Shown here piece by piece: positions 44,652-52,471 of a stretch of 64,000 nt of DNA. The notes beneath the pieces were generated by a model, which ran no database searches, had not been told where the DNA came from, and saw only the letters and a program-made list of their open reading frames with translations. This DNA comes from Streptomyces sp. TS71-3. GTDB lineage: Bacteria > Actinomycetota > Actinomycetes > Streptomycetales > Streptomycetaceae. The first letter of the stretch is position 1. Each line of letters starts with the position of its first letter. The stretch spans positions 2,170,001 through 2,234,000 of the forward strand of contig NZ_BNEL01000003.1 in the NCBI RefSeq assembly GCF_018327685.1. The letters are read 5' to 3'. Made by a program: the position numbers and the translations under genes.

Positions 44652-45603
44652 GAATGGCTCCCTCGATAGGCACGGCAGTCGGGCAAAAGGGTGTTTCCGT
44701 TCGGTGCTCGGCACCGGCCGCCTGCCGCGCGGCGCGCCGGTACCCGCTCGGTGCCTGCCCCGTCGCCCGCCGGAACACCCGGGCGAAGTGCTGCCCGGAG
44801 CCGAAGCCGACCTCGATGCCGATGCCGGTGATCGGCAGGTCGCCTGTCGCCAGCAGGTGCTTGGCACGCTCGATGCGGCGCCGGAGCAGGTAGCGGTGCG
44901 GGGGCAGGCCGACCTGGGAGGTGAACAGCGAGGCCAGGTAGGCCGGTGCGAGATCCACCAGCGCGCCGAGGTCCCGCAGCGTCCAGTTGTGCGCGTACTC
45001 CCGGTCCAGCAGGGCCCGGACGCGGGCCACGGACGGGTGGGTGGCCAGTCTCGGCGCCGCGCCGCCGGGCACCAGCAGCCGGGCGGCTTCCAGGACCAGC
45101 CGGTCGACGGCCAGTACCAGGCCGGCACCGGAGAACTCCCGGGCGACGGTGAGTTCCTGGATGAGCTGGTCGAAGGCCCCGGCCAGCGGCAGCGAGCCGA
45201 TCCGGCGGACCACCTCCGGCGCCCGGTGCCAGTGCGCCTTCAGCTCGGGATGGCGCTGAAGGACGCGTTCCACGGCGATGCCCGCGAACGAGAAGTGGGT
45301 GCCCGTGGCCGTCCGCTCCGCCATGTGGTGGACCACCCCGGGCGCCACCGCCAGTAGGCCGCCCGGCCCGACCCGGTGGCTCCGCCCTCCGGCGTACCAC
45401 CGGCTCATCCCGTGCAGTTGCAGGTAGAACTCCCACACCGGGTGGGTGTGCCGGGGGATCAGGAAGCGCACGGGCGCCCACTGCTCGCCCGCGTGCCACA
45501 GCCCGCTCCGTGCCGCGTCGCCCACCTCGGCGTGGAACCCGGCCCGCAGACCGGCCGGCCGGGTCACGGCGCCGCCGGACAGCGCCCGGGTCGCCTCGGT
45601 CAT
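44641..45603 (-). CDS. AraC-family regulator of the oxidoreductase/PhyH genes
   Basis: This 320-residue protein has a cupin-type sensor (about 15-110: RFLIPRHTHPVWEFYLQLHG) and a C-terminal AraC domain (about 190-300: WTLRDLGALVDLAPAYLASL, then ITGIGIEVGFGSGQHFARVF). It is divergent from the second PhyH gene (45694) and overlaps the downstream Gfo/Idh gene, so it probably controls both. This is the second AraC/PhyH divergent pair within 5 kb. Confidence 0.85.
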   Translation of the reverse strand: MTEATRALSGGAVTRPAGLRAGFHAEVGDAARSGLWHAGEQWAPVRFLIPRHTHPVWEFYLQLHGMSRWYAGGRSHRVGPGGLLAVAPGVVHHMAERTATGTHFSFAGIAVERVLQRHPELKAHWHRAPEVVRRIGSLPLAGAFDQLIQELTVAREFSGAGLVLAVDRLVLEAARLLVPGGAAPRLATHPSVARVRALLDREYAHNWTLRDLGALVDLAPAYLASLFTSQVGLPPHRYLLRRRIERAKHLLATGDLPITGIGIEVGFGSGQHFARVFRRATGQAPSGYRRAARQAAGAEHRTETPFCPTAVPIEGAIHDR

Positions 45604-45693
45604 CCGCGCAGCTCACCCCCGACCTGAGCTTCGTCCACGAACACCTGGTGTGCGGGCACGCCACCGGGGCGCGCCCCGCCTACCGTCGCGGTC

Positions 45694-46545
45694 ATGGAAC
45701 CCCATCCCGAGCACGCCCACCTGCTTCCCGGCGGCGAGGACATCGCCCGGTACCGGGAAGACGGCTACTGGATCTCCCCGGTGATCCTCTCCGACGAGGT
45801 GCTGGACGCCGCGGAACGAGGCATGGCCCGCTTCTACGCCGGGGACGTGGACCACGACACGGCCGGGGTCCCGGACCCGCCGCCGCCCGAGGGCCTGCGC
45901 AAGCACGACTACGCCTCCCTGCGGGTGGACGAGCTGGCGCGGCTCGTCACCGCCCCCGTGATCGCCCGGACCGCCGCCCTGCTGTCCGGGGCCGCGACCA
46001 TCCGGCTCTGGCACGACCAGCTGCTCTACAAGCCCGCGGATTCGCCGGGCGCCCCGGCCAACGTCGGCTGGCACACGGACCGCCAGTACTGGCGGTCGTG
46101 CACCAGCGACGCGATGCTGACGGCCTGGATCGGCTTCCACGACGTCGACGAGGACGGCGGCGCGGTCCGCTTCATGGCCGGCAGCCACCGCTGGGAGGTG
46201 TCGGGCCTCGACTTCTACTCCCAGGACCTCGACGCGCTCCAGGCCCACCTGGCGGCGCAGGGCCACCGCCTCGACATCCGCCCGGCCCGCATGCGGCGCG
46301 GCCAGGTCAGCTTCCACCACTGCCGCACCGTGCACGGCTCCGGTCCCAACCGGGGCACGGCACCCCGCCGTTCGATCGCCGTCCACCTCCAGCCCGGCGA
46401 CAACCGCTGGCGGGCGCGGACCGGACCCGACGGCCGTCCGGTGCGGCACGGCAACGACGACCTGGTCCGGGCGGCGGAGGACGGCGCCCCCGACTACGCC
46501 GACCCGCTGATCTGCCCCCGGCTCTGGCCGCCCGTGGACCGCTGA
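45694..46545 (+). CDS. Phytanoyl-CoA dioxygenase (PhyH)-family enzyme, second copy
   Basis: This 283-residue protein has ARYREDGYWISPVILSDEVL at the N-terminus, HxD in VGWHTDRQYW, distal His in HHCRTVHGSGPN, and the 2-oxoglutarate Arg near RRSIAVHLQPGDN. It is clearly a separate paralogue from the 41133 gene, not a recent copy. It is divergent from the AraC gene at 45603. The glycosidase gene is convergent downstream, with a gap of about 30 nt. Confidence 0.85.
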   Translation: MEPHPEHAHLLPGGEDIARYREDGYWISPVILSDEVLDAAERGMARFYAGDVDHDTAGVPDPPPPEGLRKHDYASLRVDELARLVTAPVIARTAALLSGAATIRLWHDQLLYKPADSPGAPANVGWHTDRQYWRSCTSDAMLTAWIGFHDVDEDGGAVRFMAGSHRWEVSGLDFYSQDLDALQAHLAAQGHRLDIRPARMRRGQVSFHHCRTVHGSGPNRGTAPRRSIAVHLQPGDNRWRARTGPDGRPVRHGNDDLVRAAEDGAPDYADPLICPRLWPPVDR

Positions 46546-46577
46546 GCCGTGGCAACCGCGGCGGGCCCGCCCGCCCG

Positions 46578-48587
46578 TCATCCGCGCCCCGCACCGGGCG
46601 CGTCCGCCAACGGGGCGCCGGGCGGCAGGGCCTCCACCGGCCCGTCGCCCGAGGCGCGCACCGCCCGGCCGTCCACCGCCGCCTCCCACCCGGACGCGTC
46701 CACGCGGACGTCCACCTGGTGCCCCCGGTAGCCGATGCCGGTCAGCGACACCTCGCCGGGCAGCCCGGGGCGCGGCAGCAGCGCCAGGCCGCCGTCCGGT
46801 CCCGGACGCAGGCCCGCGAGCCCGACCAGCAGGGCCTCGGCCCCGGTCAGGCCCGCGACGACGTTCGCGCGGCGGCCGGTCGGCTGCGCCCCGGGCCGGT
46901 CGCAGTAGTGGTCCTGCGGGTAGTACGGGAAGTGGTCGCCCATCCACAGCACCCGGGACAGCACGTCCCAGGCGAGTGCCGACTCGCCACGCTCCCAGAG
47001 GGTGAGTGCCAGCTGCGGCGTCTCGCCCGTGTAGGCCCCGCCGCCCGACCAGTCGACGTCGCCGAGCTCGTAGTGGCGGCCGTCCTCGGCCGAGACGCTG
47101 CTGACGCCGTAGCGGCCCAGGAACGCCCCGTCCCGCAGGTGCCGGAGCAGCTCGCGCGCCATCGCAGGGGTGCACGCGCCGGCGCGCAGCGCGTCGAAGG
47201 CCTGCACCGAGTAGACCGTCTCGTCGTGCCCGCCGGGGTGGCGGCTGCGGAACCATCCGGCCCGCGGGTCCCACAGCTCCTCGGCCACGGCACGCCGGAT
47301 CAGGTCCGCCTCCCGGCGCAGCCCGTCCGCGGGCAGCGCGGCGCCGGTGGCCGCCGCGAGGTCGGCGAGGGTGTCGAGGCTCGCCGCGCGCTCGGCGTTG
47401 GGGCTGGCCACCACGTGCTCCCAGCCGGTGGAGCGCATCTCCAGCAGGTTCTCGTGGCCGCCGTAGTCGCGCAGCACGCCGCGCGCCGGGAAGCGGTCGG
47501 ACAGCGCCGCCTCGACCTGGTGCAGCCGGCCGACCAGGTGCGGGGAGAGGCCCGTGTGGCAGGCCGCGGCGGCCGCCAGGCAGATCAGGGACCAGCCGCT
47601 GTAGGCGTAGGCGACACCCACCCCGGTGCCGTCCGGGGCGATCGCGTAGTGCTCGGTGAGGTCCGCCTTCACCATCGCCTCCACCAGGTCGACGACGCCG
47701 TCGCCGAGCATCAGGGCGAGGGTGTGCGGGGCGTAGCCGCCGGTGTCCCAGGCGTAGGCGCACAGCGCGCCGCCGTCGATCCCGGAGGTCGCGACGAACG
47801 GCACCGTGGCGAACGAAGGGTTGTCCCAGAGGCTGACCAGGCCGCTGGCGAGCGAGCGGCGGTAGTAGCCGTCGAGCCCGGGAACGTCGGTGCGCAGCAC
47901 CGGCACCCGTGCCAGAGCGCGTTCGACGCGGGCCCGCATCCGCTGCTCGGCGTGCTCGGCCCACTGCCGCGGCGTGCCGGGTGCCGCGGTCTCCCCGACC
48001 CGGACGGCGAGCACGAACTCGGCCCCCGCGCCGGCCGGGACCACCTTTTCCCGGTCCTCGACGGCCATGTCGAGCGCCTCCGGGGACCCGGCGGACGGCT
48101 CGGGCGGCATCCAGCCCCACAGGCCGAGCGGAACCTGCCCCGCACGCCCGGACAGCTCCGGCAGCAGCCGCACCGGCACCGGCGCGTCACCGCGGTTGTG
48201 GACCCGCACCCGCAGCGCGTAGCCGGCCTGCCCGTGCAGCGGAGTCAGCGTGCTGGACACCCGCAGCGAGACGAGCTCCCCCTCCGTGCGCCGGTGGTAC
48301 GTGCCGTGCCGCTCGATGCCGTCGAGCCGCCAGGTGCCACCGGACAGCAGCAGCCCGCGGGCGCCCATCCCGGCGGGTCCCGCGTCCGGGATGCGCCGCC
48401 CGGCCACCTCGAACCCGATGCCGAGCCGGGTGCCGGGAGCGGCGTAGGGGGGTGCGAAGAACCCGGCCACCGAGCAGACGGTGCCCGGCTCGGGCGAGAC
48501 CGTGCTCCATCCGCTGGTCGTCCAGAGCGGTCCGGCGACCGCGCGGCGCAGGTCGAAGTCGAAGTCGTTGAGTGCGTAACGGGTCAC
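46578..48587 (-). CDS. (alpha/alpha)6-barrel glycoside hydrolase-like protein
   Basis: This is a 669-residue cytoplasmic protein with no signal peptide. An N-terminal beta-rich domain (about 1-210) precedes a long helical six-hairpin glycosidase domain. FVATSGIDGGALCAYAWDTG is the typical first acid-containing block of MGH1/GH63-like enzymes, and ENLLEMRSTGWEHVV and HPGGHDETVYSVQAFDAL follow. The carboxylates in these blocks are probable catalytic residues; I cannot fix the GH family. A short beta domain ends the protein. It is the last gene of the leftward sugar operon, so it should hydrolyse an imported oligosaccharide. Confidence 0.7.
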   Translation of the reverse strand: MTRYALNDFDFDLRRAVAGPLWTTSGWSTVSPEPGTVCSVAGFFAPPYAAPGTRLGIGFEVAGRRIPDAGPAGMGARGLLLSGGTWRLDGIERHGTYHRRTEGELVSLRVSSTLTPLHGQAGYALRVRVHNRGDAPVPVRLLPELSGRAGQVPLGLWGWMPPEPSAGSPEALDMAVEDREKVVPAGAGAEFVLAVRVGETAAPGTPRQWAEHAEQRMRARVERALARVPVLRTDVPGLDGYYRRSLASGLVSLWDNPSFATVPFVATSGIDGGALCAYAWDTGGYAPHTLALMLGDGVVDLVEAMVKADLTEHYAIAPDGTGVGVAYAYSGWSLICLAAAAACHTGLSPHLVGRLHQVEAALSDRFPARGVLRDYGGHENLLEMRSTGWEHVVASPNAERAASLDTLADLAAATGAALPADGLRREADLIRRAVAEELWDPRAGWFRSRHPGGHDETVYSVQAFDALRAGACTPAMARELLRHLRDGAFLGRYGVSSVSAEDGRHYELGDVDWSGGGAYTGETPQLALTLWERGESALAWDVLSRVLWMGDHFPYYPQDHYCDRPGAQPTGRRANVVAGLTGAEALLVGLAGLRPGPDGGLALLPRPGLPGEVSLTGIGYRGHQVDVRVDASGWEAAVDGRAVRASGDGPVEALPPGAPLADAPGAGRG

Positions 48588-48654
48588 GGATGATCCTTTG
48601 CAACTCGGCGAGCGGGACGGTGGGATGCTCCCCGGCCGTCGGGGCGGCGGGGGA

Positions 48655-48684
48655 GGCCTTCGGCACGTCGGTGGGCCGAAGGCC
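48655..48684. terminator. Hairpin between the permease and glycosidase genes
   Basis: A perfect 10-bp stem GGCCTTCGGC/GCCGAAGGCC with a 10-nt loop lies in the 156-nt spacer. It could reduce read-through from the ABC genes into the glycosidase gene. Confidence 0.5.
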
Positions 48685-48743
48685 CCGGGGCACCGCGGGC
48701 GGGGGGTCGCGCGGCTGCCCGCGGGGAGCCCGGACGCCGCCGG

Positions 48744-49625
48744 TCACTGCTTGACCGCCCCTGCCAGGCCGTTGACGAAGTACCGCTGCAACAGCAGGAA
48801 GACGACGATGATCGGGATCAGGGTGATCACCGAGCCCGCGCACAGCAGCGTCCAGTCGGTGGAGTTCTGGCCGAGGAAGGAGTACATGCCGACCGAGAGC
48901 GTGTGCAGGTCGGGCCGGGACAGGGTGAAGACCAGCGGGATGAAGAAGCTGTTCCAGGCGCTGATGCAGGTGAACAGGCCCACGGTGGCGAGCATCGGCC
49001 CGGACAGCGGGAGCATCACCCGCCAGAACGTCTGGTGGAAGCCGGCGCCGTCCACCCTGGCGGCGTCCTCCAGCTCCCGGTCCATGGTCGAGAAGTAGCC
49101 CATGAACAGGAACGTCGCGAAGACCAGGCCGCTGGAGGACTGGACGATGATCACCGACCAGAGCGAGTTCAGCAGGCCGAGCCGGCGGATGATGTCGAAG
49201 ATCGGGATGATGGTGTACCCGTGCGGCAGGAACATCGTCACCGAGATCAGCCCGATGGCGATCCGCCGCCCGGGGAACCGGGTCCGGGCGAGCACGTACC
49301 CGGCCATCGAGGTGGCGGCCAGCGTCACCACCACCGTGCCGCCCGCGATGAGCACCGTGTTGAGGAAGAAGCGGCCGAACGACGCCTCGCTCCACGCCGC
49401 GGCGTAGTTGCCCGGGTGCACGTCCTTCGGTATCGGGTCGAGTCCCTGCGAGAAGAACCCGTCGGGGCTCTTGAGGGAGCTGCCGAGCGTCCACAGGAAC
49501 GGGAAGAGCCAGAGCAGGCCGCACACCAGCAGCACCAGATGGGTCGGTCCCATGCGCAGCCCCCGGCGGAACGCGCCGCGGCGGACCGGGCCGCGGCGGG
49601 GGGCGGAGATCAAGGCCATGGACAC
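48744..49625 (-). CDS. CUT1 sugar ABC transporter permease (MalG-type)
   Basis: This 293-residue protein has six membrane helices. The EAA loop is in EDAARVDGAGFHQTFWRVML, the mark of binding-protein-dependent permeases. It ends LLLQRYFVNGLAGAVKQ, the MalG-type C-terminus. With the gene at 49633 it forms the heterodimeric channel; the ATPase is not encoded here and is probably a shared MsiK-type protein, as usual in Streptomyces. It starts 7 nt after the upstream permease stop. Confidence 0.9.
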   Translation of the reverse strand: MSMALISAPRRGPVRRGAFRRGLRMGPTHLVLLVCGLLWLFPFLWTLGSSLKSPDGFFSQGLDPIPKDVHPGNYAAAWSEASFGRFFLNTVLIAGGTVVVTLAATSMAGYVLARTRFPGRRIAIGLISVTMFLPHGYTIIPIFDIIRRLGLLNSLWSVIIVQSSSGLVFATFLFMGYFSTMDRELEDAARVDGAGFHQTFWRVMLPLSGPMLATVGLFTCISAWNSFFIPLVFTLSRPDLHTLSVGMYSFLGQNSTDWTLLCAGSVITLIPIIVVFLLLQRYFVNGLAGAVKQ

Positions 49626-49632
49626 GGCTCCT

Positions 49633-50640
49633 TCACGCGCGCCCCGCGGCGCGGCGCTTGGCGATCGAACGGAAGATGAGCACCTGGAGGACCGAGAACA
49701 CGATGAGCATCAGGCCGTAGAAGAAGGAGGCGGCCGAGGCGAGGCCCACGTTCGGCTCCACCGCGGCGGCCGAGTTGCCCCCGAAGGCCAGGTGGTAGAT
49801 GTAGGTGTTGACGACCTCGGTGCCGAAGTAGGGCCCGCCGTCGGTGAGCACCTGGACCAGGTCGAAGATCTGGAACGACCCGATGAAGGCCAGGATCACG
49901 ATCATCACGCCCACCGAGCGCAGCATGGGCACGGTGATGTGCACGAACGCCCGCACCCGGCCCGCCCCGTCGATCTTCGCGGCCTCGTTGATCTCCTCGG
50001 GGATGGTCTGCAACCCGGCCAGGAAGTAGACGAGGTTGTAGCCCAGGGTCTGCCAGATGCCGACGAGGATGATGATCCCGAGCGCGATGTGCGGGTTGCC
50101 CAGCCAGTCCACCGGGGCGTGGATGATGTGCGCGTCGAGCAGCCAGCCGTTGAGCGAGTCGCCGAAGTTGGACAGCATCAGCTGGACCACCACGCCGACG
50201 ACGGCGGGGGAGGTGACCACCGGCAGGAAGAACAGCGTGCGGTAGAACGACGAGAAGCGCAGCTTCTTGTTGTTCAGCACCAGCGCGAGCACCAGCGCGA
50301 GGACCAGCTGCACGGGGACCACGACGATCGCGTAGACGAACGTGTGGGCGACGGCGTTCCAGAAGATGTGGTCGTGCGCGATCTGCCGGAAGTTGGCGAG
50401 GCCCACGAAGTCGGACGGGTCGCCGATGCCGTTCCACTGGTAGAACGTGTACACCAGGGAGCCCACGATCGGGTACACCACGAAGGTGAGCACCAGCACC
50501 ATGAGGGGGGCCAGGTACAGGTAGCTCCACCGTGCAGCGCGTATGCGCTGCCATGGGCCGGGATTCTTGGCTCTTTGCGGGAGCGCGCGGCCCGGCGGTG
50601 CGGTGGCGCCCGGTGGGCGCGCGGTGTCGATGAGGTGCAT
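49633..50640 (-). CDS. CUT1 sugar ABC transporter permease (MalF-type)
   Basis: This 335-residue protein has six membrane helices. The EAA loop is EINEAAKIDGAGRVRAFVHI, and the N-terminal ~45 residues are polar and Pro/Arg-rich. It pairs with the MalG-type permease for uptake of an oligosaccharide, most likely xylo-oligosaccharides judging by the xylanase gene of the same cluster (inference). The intergenic repeat separates it from the binding-protein gene, so it may have its own promoter. Confidence 0.9.
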   Translation of the reverse strand: MHLIDTARPPGATAPPGRALPQRAKNPGPWQRIRAARWSYLYLAPLMVLVLTFVVYPIVGSLVYTFYQWNGIGDPSDFVGLANFRQIAHDHIFWNAVAHTFVYAIVVVPVQLVLALVLALVLNNKKLRFSSFYRTLFFLPVVTSPAVVGVVVQLMLSNFGDSLNGWLLDAHIIHAPVDWLGNPHIALGIIILVGIWQTLGYNLVYFLAGLQTIPEEINEAAKIDGAGRVRAFVHITVPMLRSVGVMIVILAFIGSFQIFDLVQVLTDGGPYFGTEVVNTYIYHLAFGGNSAAAVEPNVGLASAASFFYGLMLIVFSVLQVLIFRSIAKRRAAGRA

Positions 50641-50735
50641 TCATCCCCTCCTGTCGCTCGGTGACGACGTGGCGGTTTCGTCGTGGCCGTTCGCGCAGTT
50701 CCCCGCGCCCCTATCGGGGCGCAGCCCCGGCTTGA

Positions 50736-50878
50736 AAGGGGCGCGGGGAACTGCGCGAGCAACCCACCACCGGCCGGTGGTCCGGAGACGGCAGAAACTG
50801 CCCCTTTGGGACGGTGACGACGTGACGTCCCCCACTGCCTGAAGGGCGTGGGAGGTACCCCCAGTCGTGGCTGGTCGC
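50736..50878. repeat. ~140-bp intergenic repeat, copy B (inverse of copy A at 43040)
   Basis: This is the inverse copy of 43040-43180. Just left of it, GCGCAGTTCCCCGCGCCCC (50694-50712) pairs with its complement at 50739-50757 to form a long hairpin. The whole 50641-50981 gap between two ABC genes is made of this repeat family. Confidence 0.85.
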
Positions 50879-50981
50879 TCCCCCACTGCCTTGAGGGCGT
50901 GGGAGGTGCCCCCACCCCGCGCCCCTGGGTAGTCCGGGGCGCAGCCCCGCCTTTGAGGGGCGCCGGGGAACGGCGCAGCGG

Positions 50982-52466
50982 TCAAGCCGGCTTGCCCGGC
51001 TTGTTCCGGTACGGCTTCGTCGGGTCCCAGTCGGAGAACACCCAGTCGGAGAGACTCACCTTGGCCCCCTGGGCCTGAGCCTTTTTCACGGCCGAAGCCA
51101 GCGCAGCGTTCCTGCGGTCCTCCAGCGCGCTCAGCGCGTCCCCCATGTTGCCCACCTGGCCGGTGTAGAGGCCCGCCACCACGTCCGGCAGGTCCGGTTT
51201 GACGGCGGGCAGGACGACCTTGGAGACATCGGGGTTGCGGATCGCCGGCACCGGCCACGGCAGGGCCCACTTGCGGGTGTCCACGAACGCCTGGAACCGC
51301 TCGTCCTTGATCTTCGCCTTCTGGTTGGCCTCCGGGAAGATCGAGAGGCCCTGCCCCGCCTCGACCCAGCGCTGCCCGGCCTCCGGGCTGTGCAGCCAGT
51401 TGAACCACTCCCAGCTGGCGTCGGCCTCGTGGGTGTCCTTGGCGATCCCCCACACCCGGCCGCCGGGCGGGTAGTAGAAGAACGCCTTGGGCTTCTCGGT
51501 CGGCGAGGGCAGCGTGGTGAGGCTGTAGTCGGTGAACTTGTGCTCCGTCCACGTCGCCTGATTCCACACACCGCCGACCGTCATCGCGAACTTGCCGCGC
51601 TCGAAGAACGCGCGGGCCTGTTCGTCCGACACGCTCATCGCGCTCGGATAGACGTAGCCCTTCTTCTTCCACTCAAGGAGCAGCGAGAGGAAGTCGGCGT
51701 AGTTGCGGTCGCTGCCGAACGTCCACTTCCCGACGCGGTAGTCGGGGCCGTCGGTGCCGTAGCCGGCGGGGGATCCGGCGCCCCGCACGAACAGCTCGAT
51801 CCACCAGGTCAACGTCGCGTTCTGGGCGTTGCCGAAGCCGAGGCCGTACGCCTTGCCGCCCGTCTTCTTCGTCACCGCCTCCGCCGCGCGGGTGACGTCG
51901 TCCCACGTCCGCGGTATCGCCACGCTGCCGTCGGCGTTGACCAGGCCCGCCTCCTTGAAGAGGCCGTTGTGGATGTAGAGCTGCACCCAGGGGGCGTTGC
52001 CGCCGAAGGGCGCGCTGTAGATCTTGTCCTCGGCCATGTCGACGCCGTTGAAGAAGCTGTCCGCGGGGAACCGCGAGCGCCACGTGTCGGTGGCCCACTG
52101 GTCCAGCGGGTGCAGCCAGCCCTTGCTCACCTGGTCGGGGAAGGTCGGGGTGGCGGGGACCATGAGGATGTCCGGGGTGTCGCCGCCGCGGAAGGCCAGG
52201 TTGACCAGGTCGGGGTACTTGTCGCTGACCTGGACGCTCCGGTCGATCCTGATCTTCGGGTGGCGCTTCTGGAAGAGCTCGATCTCGGACTTGATCCAGG
52301 GCTCCTGGCTGACGTACCAGTCCCAGTGCTTGACGGTGCGGGTGCCGGGCGGGGCGTCGCCGCCGGAGGAGGTGCTGCACGCGGTGAGCCCCCCGCCCAC
52401 GGCCGCGGCGCCGAACGCCGCGGCCGAGGCGGACAGGAACCCGCGCCTGCTGAGAGTGCGGGACAT
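50982..52466 (-). CDS. Sugar ABC transporter extracellular solute-binding lipoprotein
   Basis: This 494-residue protein has a twin-arginine-type signal (SRRGFLSASAAAFGAAAVGG) ending in a lipobox-like LTAC at about residue 30, so it is a Tat-exported lipoprotein. The mature part is a family-1 solute-binding fold (NLAFRGGDTPDILMVPATPT, then GKFAMTVGGVWNQATW). It captures an oligosaccharide outside the membrane and delivers it to the two permeases. It starts 5 nt after the xylanase stop, so the two are co-transcribed. C-terminal WVFSDWDPTKPYRNKPGKPA is unusually Lys/Pro-rich. Confidence 0.9.
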   Translation of the reverse strand: MSRTLSRRGFLSASAAAFGAAAVGGGLTACSTSSGGDAPPGTRTVKHWDWYVSQEPWIKSEIELFQKRHPKIRIDRSVQVSDKYPDLVNLAFRGGDTPDILMVPATPTFPDQVSKGWLHPLDQWATDTWRSRFPADSFFNGVDMAEDKIYSAPFGGNAPWVQLYIHNGLFKEAGLVNADGSVAIPRTWDDVTRAAEAVTKKTGGKAYGLGFGNAQNATLTWWIELFVRGAGSPAGYGTDGPDYRVGKWTFGSDRNYADFLSLLLEWKKKGYVYPSAMSVSDEQARAFFERGKFAMTVGGVWNQATWTEHKFTDYSLTTLPSPTEKPKAFFYYPPGGRVWGIAKDTHEADASWEWFNWLHSPEAGQRWVEAGQGLSIFPEANQKAKIKDERFQAFVDTRKWALPWPVPAIRNPDVSKVVLPAVKPDLPDVVAGLYTGQVGNMGDALSALEDRRNAALASAVKKAQAQGAKVSLSDWVFSDWDPTKPYRNKPGKPA

Positions 52467-52471
52467 GGTGT

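Noticed and set aside
45510..48593. Long open frames over the PhyH and glycosidase genes in other frames
   Set aside because: The GC-skewed codon shadow explains them; the true frames have clear family motifs.
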